From: Phoronis australis
Lineage: Eukaryota; Phoronida; Phoronidae
Reading direction: 5' to 3'
Length of the DNA: 26,505 bases
Assembly: GCA_002633005.1 (NCBI GenBank)
Contig: NMRA01000303.1
Span: forward strand, 186,706-213,210
The notes under the pieces were generated by a model, which ran no database searches, was not told where the DNA came from, and saw only the letters and a program-made list of their open reading frames with translations. A program made the translations under genes and the position numbers. Below, piece by piece: positions 19,100 to 26,505 of this stretch (positions are counted from its first letter, which is position 1; each line of letters starts with the position of its first letter).

Positions 19100-20540
19100 A
19101 CGGCATTCGATAAAAGTTCAATAACCGAATTGTGAACTATTATTTTTAAAGATATCGCTACCACAGGAAGATCGTATGTTGTAATGAACTGAATTAGCAT
19201 CTTTATAGGTATCACAATTTAGGTAACACCTTCTAGTTTGCCGCACAGCAGATGTCATTAAGTGATCGGTTGCATGTTAACTCCAATGTATATACAAATC
19301 CATCTAGTCGGAAAAATTGAAATTGTAAAGGGACGTAGCGTGACTTCACAAAAACTGCCTCGTGACTCCGAACACTTTGTGGCTCGCCCTTGATATTTCA
19401 TTTGTAAAGGAACTTGAATTTTCTGACAATTAACATTTGCGGTACACTAGGCGTGCTTAGGCCGCCGGACCCATGGAACTTATAAACCCGATTACGACTC
19501 ATATGGACCCCTCCTCACGGGTGAAGTCTTCTAATCTTCCTGTTTTTTTTAAAGTACATTAGAAAATTGCACTTTGATGTACGATCTGTCGACTTCCCCT
19601 TAACAGGCCATGTGGCCATAGACTGGAACGCTGCGTTGCGTTAGTGATTCTCAGACGTACAGTACTAAGAACCTAGGCTCTCAGTCATGTGTGAGTTAGT
19701 TATTGGAGTTAGACATGATGGCCAAAATGAAGACATTCTCGGGAAGCCCCTGGGCACGACATGGTCATCCCGAAGATGTTTTATGATGCAGGAAACAAGT
19801 TTTGCCAAATCCTGTATGTTATCTATAATGCCACTCAGGCTTAGACCAGATATGGAAGCCTTAATAAAGGCATGTATAGTTATATTTGCTCGAGACCAGC
19901 TGGGCTCCAAGAGTCGGCCTGTCACGGCATGCTATCTTATGAACTGAGCATGGTCGAAATGCATAACAACCAGCTCTTTGCAAACCTAGAAATCATTCCC
20001 CATCTGAGTACGTAACAAGTTGCTACTAATTTCATACTGAAAGTGGTGTAAATCAAAAGTTCACTTCTTTGACGAATTGATAGCTGAAGGATTGCTAAAG
20101 GTGTTGCCTATCTAGTGGGATTTAACGTTACAAAACTGCATAGTCTGTCACCCAGTGAAGTGAAAACCAGTCAGTCCATGGTTGATAATAAATATATTTC
20201 CCCCTTAGACAAGACAATAAAAACAAACAAGTATGAGAAAAGCAACAGAGAAACAACAGAACCCTAGATTTCTTGGGAAAAAGCAATTCTTGGTCATTAA
20301 AAATTCTAGATCCCCATAAGACAAGTAGAATACTCAGCAGTTTCCTTTAATTCACATACTGCTAGTCACATCACACACACATCATTAACTTTTGGCACTT
20401 AGTGTGAATGAAAAGCTAAGTTCCTGCAGAGCAAGCTTCACATTCATAAGTTGTGAACCAACCACTAGAGGGCACATTAGAGGTAGAATGGCTTTATCCA
20501 GGGATTGGAACGACCCATGACACAAAAGAGGAAAAATTTC
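19100..20540. other. Intergenic sequence with an unassigned open stretch
   Basis: No gene is recognised. Around 19665-19947 both strands stay open for about 86 codons with non-repetitive composition, unusual for this AT-rich region, but neither translation resembles a family I know. It could be a decayed mobile-element fragment or chance. Confidence 0.35.
20462..20475 (+). promoter_or_regulatory. Perfect CTCF-like core motif
   Basis: CCACTAGAGGGCAC matches the published CTCF core CCASYAGRKGGCRS at all 14 positions. It sits in the ATIC-PDSS1 intergenic region, about 90 bp from the GC-rich hairpin repeat. Binding is not demonstrated by sequence. Confidence 0.45.
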
Positions 20541-20550
20541 CAGGTAATGC

Positions 20551-20693
20551 ATGGCGCCGCATCATAGGGGGCTGGGGAGCTGTAGCCCCCTACTTTTTTT
20601 AGTGCTACGCCACACATGGTCTATAGGTGGTGCGCCATAGGGGGGCTGAGGGGGCTTTAGCCCCCACTTTTTTCAGTGCTACGCTGCCCATGT
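20551..20693. repeat. Two tandem units of about 70 bp of the GC-rich hairpin repeat
   Basis: Units at about 20551-20619 and 20627-20693 share the order GGCGCC/GTGCGCC, ATAGGGGGCTG, a hairpin (for example GGGGGCTTTAGCCCCC), A-C-T-run, AGTGCTACGC and a closing CCCATG-like end. The same family is scattered through 15520-15965. A mobile or hairpin-forming repeat is likely. Confidence 0.75.
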
Positions 20694-20699
20694 GATGTA

Positions 20700-21800
20700 C
20701 CATTCTATAAATAAATAGGCTTATGTACAACGTTCACCTCTGAGTTGGAAATTCGTGGTGACGAAAATACCCGAGGTGTTCACGAAGTAAAAATGGCTTA
20801 TGTACTACAAACATTCAGAATTATAGCAATGCCCTCAAAAAGCATTTTCTATATTATGCCAGTACAGAGAAAGCCACAGCAAAGAAGAGTAAAAACACTA
20901 TGCAGATACAAAGTGCCTGATTCTACACAGCACATTGGCTTTTTTGTTTATACAGCACAATCTATCGAAATCAACATCCAAAGCAATGCCATCATGCTTT
21001 TATCGTATGACCGAACTGAAATATGTTAGAATAAATCGCTAGGAATTAAATTGACTGCCAAACTACTACGCAGAAACCTTTTTGAGTCCATAGAATGGTG
21101 CCCATGCTTGCTTTTCAAGAATTTAGTCTGGTACGAGGCCATGTGATTACCCAGCAGTGAAAATTTTTAACTCAAAATTGGTTAAGTTGTGCTACCAAAA
21201 CAACATTATCCTCACTGTTGAAATGTTTGTGTTTGGAACATGTGGAACACTTATCCCACACACACACACACACAATCAATAATTACCGAGTCATGCATTA
21301 CAAATTGTTCCCACAACCTCAGCATAAGATGCGGTCAACTATATGTAAGATGGATTGTGCTTTACCAATTATAACACAGGCAACAGGCTACAAAAAATAC
21401 AGCAAGAGTAAAGAGCCCAGTACACAAAATATTGAATCCAAACAGCAATTCTTAACATTCCGCCATACTGCAGCATTGAAGAAGTGAAATCAACCAGAAT
21501 GAAAACGGCCTAATATGTAAACTAATTCAAAAGTCATGGTGATGCAGAACAATTGTAATGGTGAATTTATTTTTTTCCAACCACATATGCCAACTACCAT
21601 TAGAAATGTTCAATAACTGCTGCAAGGGGTAGTCTCCTCAATGACTGGTAGATGGCGCTGCGCACAAAATGATGTCATCACAGTTCATACTGGGCAACCT
21701 TTGATGCCTAATCCAGACAAATTAACTAATTCTCTACTTCACACAGTCAATCAGATTCTAGGTCAATATAATGGATCACGCAGTAAAGTTAATATTGTTT
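20700..21800. other. Intergenic sequence, nothing recognised
   Basis: The 94-codon plus-strand frame at 20745-21029 has no similarity I recognise, and its upstream lacks convincing gene structure. A short (CA)n run is at about 21256-21274. A CTCF-like motif (CTGGTAGATGGCGC, 12 of 14) is at 21645-21658. Confidence 0.5.
21256..21274. repeat. (CA)n microsatellite
   Basis: A short uninterrupted CA dinucleotide run. Confidence 0.9.
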
Positions 21801-21809
21801 ACACAGAAT

Positions 21810-22037
21810 CATATGCGTGTGCACACCCAGCCTAAAGAATGGGAGAGCTCGAATTTTTGAGCATATGGACCGTGTACACGAAAATACGAGGTATGTTCAC
21901 TGCTATGCATTGCGCATTCGCGCCAAATATTTAGGTACTTTCTGCCCTTTTAGTGGACTTTTGTCTTGTTTTTGTTTCTGTGAGACAGATCTTTTTGCCC
22001 ACTTCACCAAATCGGGGGCCTCCTGTGTGCGCGCATG
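21810..22037 (-). mobile_element. Family M MITE, copy 3 (inverted)
   Basis: Read on the minus strand this starts CATGCGCGCACACAGGAGGC and shares the CACAGAAACAAA block, AAAGTCCACT, and the TCGAGCTCTCCCATT end with the copies at 10128-10377 and 16427-16668. Its left end (CATATGCGTGTGCAC) is diverged, and no clear target duplication is seen. Confidence 0.7.
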
Positions 22038-22039
22038 AT

Positions 22040-22508
22040 ATAGTGTGAAAGGACTTTACTTATCAAGCAATTTATGATTCAACACCATCTAACAATCAAT
22101 GATGAACGCAACAGCAAACAACAGTCAAAACGTTAAAAGGTATTTACGATTTTTGGATGGAAAAATCTAATGTTACTGCTGCAGTGAAAATGACGCGCTC
22201 ATCAACATAAATGACCATTGCTAGATTATAAAGAGTATATTATACTGTGCAAGGCAAAAATAAATGGACAAAATATGTTTCCCCATCATGAAGGTAGTGA
22301 ACAGAAAAAATGACAGGTAATAACTACTAGGTGGCAAAATTATAATTCCACAATGGCTTAGCCACCTTTAACATTCTTGTAAATTTCCCTTCATTCTGGG
22401 TCATCAGGGAAAACCATTCTGATGCCGAATTTGACTTCTGCCCAGCCGTCATGACGGGGAATTCCGGGTCATTTTGTCCTTATACTTTTGGTTTGTACTG
22501 TAGCTTAG
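22040..22508. other. PDSS1: Downstream flank / 3' UTR of PDSS1
   Basis: This lies just 3' of the PDSS1 stop codon in the minus direction and should hold its 3' UTR. No minus-strand AATAAA is seen within it; the nearest (plus TTTATT) is near 21565, so the polyadenylation site is unresolved. A CTCF-like motif (CTACTAGGTGGCAA, 12 of 14) is at 22324-22337. Confidence 0.35.
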
Positions 22509-22649
22509 TTAGTTCATCCGGCTGAGCATTTTTTCTGTGACTGTGACCAAAGCATCCCTATAAACAGACGGCTGAAACCTCTTCATCAGCCTGATGGCTT
22601 CGTTACAGTGCTGTTGAGCGAGAAACCGAGTTTGATCTACACCATCACT
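22509..22649 (-). CDS. PDSS1: PDSS1 last coding exon with stop codon
   Basis: The acceptor TTTCTTTTCAG (AG at 22651-22650) is followed by 46 codons and a stop at 22511-22509. It encodes SDGVDQTRFLAQQHCNEAIR and then RFQPSVYRDALVTVTEKMLS, closely matching the PDSS1 C-terminus (SDGV..T.YLAQQYC.EAI). Length to the stop is that expected for the family. Confidence 0.97.
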   Translation of the reverse strand, partial: SDGVDQTRFLAQQHCNEAIRLMKRFQPSVYRDALVTVTEKMLSRMN

Positions 22650-25001
22650 CTGAAAAGAAAACAAACCATGTTGAATACAGCAGGAAAAAAAAACCGGCGT
22701 AACAACCGACATTTTTTTTAAGGCTACTCGCAAAGAATGTATCTCAGATATGACTTTCTATCTCACAGTATGGGGCGCAACATCTTTTGTGATTCATCAG
22801 ATTCCATGAAACTCTAGTTGACTAGTTCTTGTCAGTAACAACAAGAGTAACGCAAAGTGTTGAAATGCGCCCGCGATTGTACTGCATGTGGTACGCTTCT
22901 AGGAACGTTATGTTAGGACCATAAAGACAGCCACTAGGTGGTGCAGAATATACGAAAGAAGTTATCACCAAGATCGTGCAAGGGGTTTAAAAGATACAGC
23001 TGCGGATATAAAAAAAACAAAACTGCCACATCGGGGAGCCACAGTAGTCGGGCCTGTCCAAAAATCAACATCAGTCAGAAAAACATCGGCATTTTTTAAA
23101 CATCAAAATATTAGAAAAAATGATCACACCACACTTCGTTCACTATAGCTCAACCAATCCAGGTTTCCATACAACAAAAAATTCAAACTCGACGGGAATT
23201 ACAAATCTACGAACACGTTCAAAAGCCCTTGCCCATACTGAGACAGTTTGTAATGCTTGTAATAAGTACACTGAAACATTGTTGCATTAACTTTCAAATT
23301 CTATTCAGGCGAGTCAAACTCGTCAGTGCAAATTCAAATTCGTCATGTCAATGAGTTGACCACATTGTTGACACTACTGCCTGCCAGCGCTCTCTATTGG
23401 CTTAGAGAATAACTTCCCAACAAATACATACCTTCTCAACGAACTTCATGGCAGTCTCCACGTCCCCTTTCCTGTTAAATCTTCGCATAATCATAGGATT
23501 TAATTCAGGATGCTGAAACCAAGAGTAAGCAACTGCGTTACAATTCTAAAATTTAATTCAGGATGATGAAACCAGGAGTCAGCAACTGCGTTACAATTCT
23601 AAAATTTAATTCAGGATGATGAAACCAATAAACAGCAACTATAAAATTCTGATGACTGCACAAAGTACATGGACAGATTAATAATATTTTGATTGCTTTG
23701 TTACTAATCTCTGACAAAATGAGCACAGAATCCTCAGCCTGGTCGCTACCAGTCTGTCAACAGCATCATAAAACAACAGTTTGTATTTCACAATTTTGAT
23801 GCAAGTCGCAAAAGCTCTGCTATTAGACACAGTCTAGAGGCAGATCCACGAATTCAAAATGACGTTTACATATTGATCTCCTTGAATTTAAAAACTTCTA
23901 AAATGTACTTTCCACAAAAGTGAATGACAAAAAACTGGATTCTTTGACTTAACAACATGTTGCACTTTGGGAAAGTATGTCGTAAAAACAAGACAAGAAC
24001 CTGCTGAGCAGCAAACAGCACAGGTGCAGTGGCAAGGCCAAGCTTGAGATCAGCTGTCGTTGGTTTGCCCATAAGTTGCTCATTAGATATGAAGTCAAGC
24101 AGATCATCTGTGAGCTGACAAAATAAAGAACAGTCAGTGCAATAAATAACATTAAACTGGTAGAATATCACTGGAATAAAATTAAAAGAGACTAGGCTAA
24201 TATGTCAAATATTATGTATATCAAACAATTCACACGGTTCGTTGACAATACTGACAATGTTACTTTTCATGAAAATATTCCGAGGAGTAATTTTTGTACA
24301 CAGATCGTGTCGAATAATGTATTTATCACTGCCATAGGAATCTAGATTTACCTTATGCAATGTCGGCAACAAGAAACAAGAGACAGACAAACCTTAGACT
24401 GTGATTGTGACTTAAACGTGACTCAGTTTCAAATTCAGGTGAGCAAGACGGGCGGAGTTGACAAAACAAAGCGTAATTTCTATCATTCATGGAAATTTTG
24501 TGATGTTGGACTTTTTGTGTGAACCATTTCAATATCCCACAGCAAAACAGTGCAGCAATTTAATGGCATTGTGATCACAAATAATCCATAAATAACACTG
24601 TAAAACACAAGTCTTGAATCTCCATCCAAATTACAGATTAAGCAAACAGTAGGTGGCGCTGAATGCTGAACCCCAAATACTCTATTGCCAACTGAACTTC
24701 ATTACGTTGCCGTTATATCGGAAAATGGATAGTCTTACATCTTTTCAGCAAATTTAAGAACGAAAATCGTAGATATTTTAATTACTCACAACAAACCGAT
24801 TAACTTGAAAGGTTGGGAGGAAAAGTTTGCCTGCAAATGTTCTAATCTTGTAGATTGTACTTATTAAGAAGTAGACACAGGTAAGTCGCAGACAAGAGGT
24901 CATGACACTGAAGCACTTACCTGAAAAGCAATTCCTAAGTTTCTACCGTATTGAAAAGCAAGTTCTTTGAAATCATCCGAACAATTTGACAAAATGGCCA
25001 C
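22509..25001 (-). CDS. PDSS1: PDSS1, all-trans polyprenyl diphosphate synthase subunit 1, 3' part of gene, four exons
   Basis: PDSS1 is the catalytic subunit of the mitochondrial heteromeric enzyme (with PDSS2) that condenses isopentenyl diphosphate units into the long side chain of ubiquinone. Exons in transcript order are 24921-25001, 24001-24114, 23432-23512 and 22509-22649. All introns are GT..AG and phase 0, giving 138 codons plus stop TAG-type end. The visible segment contains AFQYGRNLGIAFQ, the second aspartate-rich motif DDLLD (Mg2+/diphosphate binding), GKPTTADLKLGLAT and PMIMRRF, all in family order and spacing, and ends near the usual C-terminus. The first DDxxD motif and the mitochondrial presequence must lie on exons right of the window. 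Two introns carry unusual events at splice sites (see findings). Confidence 0.96.
22931..22944 (+). promoter_or_regulatory. CTCF-like core motif in PDSS1 last intron
   Basis: CCACTAGGTGGTGC matches CCASYAGRKGGCRS at 13 of 14 positions. It belongs to the series described under findings. Confidence 0.35.
23432..23512 (-). CDS. PDSS1: PDSS1 penultimate coding exon
   Basis: This 81-nt exon has acceptor GGTTTCAG (AG at 23514-23513) and donor GTATGT (from 23431). It encodes HPELNPMIMRRFNRKGDV and ETAMKFVEK, aligning with the FPEMN-MIMRRF region of human PDSS1. The acceptor and first 15 exon bases are one unit of the 53-bp tandem array that extends to about 23650. Confidence 0.97.
23498..23650 (-). 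repeat. 53-bp tandem array that includes the PDSS1 splice acceptor
   Basis: The segment TTTAATTCAGGATGATGAAA (plus strand) recurs at exactly 53-bp steps, with its core at 23508, 23561 and 23614. The linker GCAACTGCGTTACAATTCTA is identical in the first two; the third unit decays. The first unit overlaps the real acceptor and 15 exon bases. In the two extra units the acceptor CAG is CAT. Confidence 0.92.
24001..24114 (-). CDS. PDSS1: PDSS1 exon with second Asp-rich motif
   Basis: This 114-nt exon has acceptor TTTTGTCAG (AG at 24116-24115) and donor GTTCTT (from 24000), a weak GT context. It encodes LTDDLLDFISNEQLMGKPTT, ADLKLGLATA and PVLFAAQQ. DDLLD is the second DDxxD motif of trans-prenyltransferases. 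The spacing to GKPxxxDLKxG is as in the family. Confidence 0.98.
24646..24659 (+). promoter_or_regulatory. CTCF-like core motif in PDSS1 intron
   Basis: ACAGTAGGTGGCGC matches CCASYAGRKGGCRS at 13 of 14 positions. Confidence 0.35.
24921..25001 (-). CDS. PDSS1: PDSS1 exon, helix before the second Asp-rich motif
   Basis: This 81-nt exon has acceptor CTTTTTGCAG (AG at 25003-25002) and donor GTAAGT (from 24920). It encodes 27 residues ending AFQYGRNLGIAFQ, matching the conserved AYQYGKNVGIAFQ of animal PDSS1. A LINE fragment is inserted only about 20 bp upstream of the acceptor. Confidence 0.97.
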
Positions 25002-25020
25002 CTGCAAAAAGAAAACACGA

Positions 25021-25332
25021 AAATTTGTAACACCGATGAGATTGAAACAGAGATACACTTTTTATTTGATTGTCCTGTCCTTGCAGACCCACGGAAATAT
25101 CTTTTAGAACAATGTATTGCTAGAAATACAAACATAAAGGCTCTCTTAGGTTCAGATTCCACCTGTGTTTTAAGAAATACAGAAGCCTTCATTCAACAAG
25201 CAATGGCAATTAGGAGCGAAATTATGAGTATTTGATGAATTGGCCAGAGTATGCTGTTTGTATATAAATATAATGAACTGTGGGCCAATGACCCTATGAA
25301 TTTTGAAATTAACGTTAAACTTTTGTTTGTTT
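25021..25332 (+). mobile_element. 5'-truncated non-LTR retrotransposon fragment with 10-bp target duplication
   Basis: GAAAACACGA flanks the insert exactly (25011-25020 and 25333-25342). From 25023 an open frame of 70 codons runs to TGA at 25233-25235. It contains ICNTDEIETEIHFLFDCPVL, the C-terminal Cys/His motif (C..E.EIHFLF.CP) typical of CR1/Jockey-like LINE reverse transcriptase proteins. A short 3' UTR ends in TTTTGTTTGTTTG, a tail like those of CR1/L2 elements. Only the last part of ORF2 is present, as expected from abortive reverse transcription. It lies antisense in a PDSS1 intron. Confidence 0.85.
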
Positions 25333-25614
25333 GAAAACACGATAGGTTATTAAAATAATGGATGATGCCTAAAATACTATGACTGCGGAAATAATGGATA
25401 GCTAATTATTCTTTTGAACAATCACAGAGAATTTTTTAACCCAACTAAATGGTCTTCAAACCTTTTCATGAACTTCAACTAAACAAAACAAGTCATAAGA
25501 ATCTAACAGAAAGCTATAAGGCCAAAAAAAACGCAACTATTTCCGGTCTGAATCCTGACCTCACTGCCAAATGAAAAAAGTGCCCATGAACATCAATTTC
25601 AGGTATTAAACTTT

Positions 25615-25779
25615 GGAATAGCTCCATAAAGGCATGCAAGTAAAGTTTCAGTCACTGTATCCTTTCCATGGAATAGCTCCATAAAGGCATGCAAGTAAAG
25701 TTTCAGTCACTGTATCCTTTCCATGGAATAGCTCCATAAAGGCATGCAAGTAAAGTTTCAGTCACTGTATCCTTTCCAT
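25615..25779. repeat. 55-bp tandem repeat, 3 near-perfect copies
   Basis: The 55-bp unit beginning GGAATAGCTCCATAAAGGCA is present at 25615, 25670 and 25725 with essentially no divergence, so the amplification is recent or homogenised. It lies in a PDSS1 intron. Neither strand encodes a conserved peptide. Confidence 0.97.
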
Positions 25780-26029
25780 GCAATGAGGTATAAATATCTA
25801 CAAATGGAGTGGCATTGAAATTGCGAGACGAGTAAAAATAAAAAGACTCGCACCACTTCTGCTAGTCTCAGGTGGATTTTATCCTGAAAAAGTGGGTAAC
25901 CGAAAAAAACACTAAACCAACACATCATTTCTCAAAACAACTGCAAACCAAATATGGCATATGAAAGTAAAATTAACTAAGGGCTGCTCCAGTAAAATCT
26001 GTATGGGAGGTGGGGAAGGCACCTTTTTT

Positions 26030-26505
26030 TCGCACCCACCACCCATATTTTTCATTCATTTCTTCTGCCTACCACCCGTAATTTTTTATAAGTTTGAAAT
26101 GCAACCACCCGTAATTTTTTTTTGTTCTTGTGGTTGACTGCACAGGCGCTTGAGTTTATCTGTTCCTCCATCACCACTAACGTCATTCATTACAAGAAAA
26201 CATGTTTCTTATATATGGTTATTAGCCATCGAGAAATTCGAGTACCTGTGGTTAACTGGTGTTATGGGCATGCCGATGAGGAGATCGGAGGGAGTGAAAA
26301 AGTCGGAGCTTTTTGCAAGTTGCATTTTTGTTTCAATTTTTGATTCTGTGTGGATTGTTTATAAAATTTACTAAAATTACCCACCATCAAACATTTATGG
26401 CCCAATGAAACAACAACGACCTGTAAATTTTAATTTTTTTGAAGTACGACCACCAGCCATTTTGAATTTAAATCAAACGCAACCACCCATAAATTTTTAT
26501 TTCAG
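26030..26505. repeat. Degenerate repeat of ACCACCCGTAATTTTT
   Basis: Blocks of (A)CCACCC(G/A)TAATTTTT recur at about 26038, 26071 and 26104 (about 33-bp spacing), with further degenerate copies near 26380, 26450 and 26484. The array is interrupted by the 110-bp MITE at 26141-26250 and probably continues past the right edge. No further PDSS1 exon was found between 25343 and the edge. Confidence 0.65.
26141..26250. mobile_element. 110-bp hAT-like MITE with CACAGGCGCT termini (copy B)
   Basis: The ends are CACAGGCGCTTGAGTTT and AAATTCGAGTACCTGTG. They are flanked by GTTGACTG (26133-26140) and GTTAACTG (26251-26258), 7 of 8 alike. That is the 8-bp target duplication expected of hAT elements. It is full-length homologous to 2596-2706. 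Confidence 0.8.

Noticed and set aside
24935-25192. Minus-strand frame of 85 codons upstream of a PDSS1 exon
   Set aside because: It is antisense to the LINE fragment and out of frame with the PDSS1 exon reading.
25343-26505. Further upstream PDSS1 exon (GEFxQLGS / TASLIANSCKA region)
   Set aside because: No minus-strand match to that conserved segment was found. The region is tandem repeats and a MITE.

Overview
The window is nuclear DNA from an animal. It is AT-rich, has no dense long reading frames, and is full of small transposons and minisatellites. It carries the exons of two conserved metabolic genes, both on the minus strand, joined by canonical GT..AG introns. The repeat content (MITE-like elements, a CR1/Jockey-like LINE scrap, a TA-flanked element with 21-bp terminal inverted repeats) fits a marine invertebrate, possibly a lower deuterostome. 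The species cannot be fixed from sequence alone. One assembly gap (10861-11090) and one isolated N (13149) are present.

Left half (about 525-13922, minus strand): the 5' part of ATIC/purH, the bifunctional enzyme of the last two steps of de novo IMP synthesis. Six exons join in frame: 13898-13922, 8236-8362, 7824-7967, 4248-4336, 2998-3076 and 525-754. They encode residues 1-231 plus one base of codon 232. This is the whole IMP cyclohydrolase domain and the start of the AICAR transformylase domain. The rest lies beyond the left edge. The start codon has a strong context, and a CACGTG E-box sits about 30 bp upstream.

Right end (22509-25001, minus strand): the 3' part of PDSS1, the catalytic subunit of the polyprenyl (ubiquinone side chain) diphosphate synthase. 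Four exons carry the second Asp-rich motif through to the stop codon. Earlier exons lie beyond the right edge.

Between them (about 14.1-22.5 kb) I recognise no complete gene. There is one candidate last exon of a C-type lectin-like protein (18989-19095, plus strand), several short inverted-repeat elements, a GC-rich hairpin repeat, and a striking CCTATAGG palindrome array (17545-17845). CTCF-like core motifs recur from the ATIC 5' region into PDSS1.

The most unusual observation is that two unrelated minisatellites are built from splice junctions. The array of about 1 kb in ATIC intron 4 is made of degenerate copies of the exon 4 end plus splice donor. The 53-bp array at PDSS1 repeats the splice acceptor plus the first 15 bases of the next exon, with the AG destroyed in each extra copy. 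A LINE fragment with a 10-bp target duplication has also landed inside the 3' splice-site region of another PDSS1 exon.
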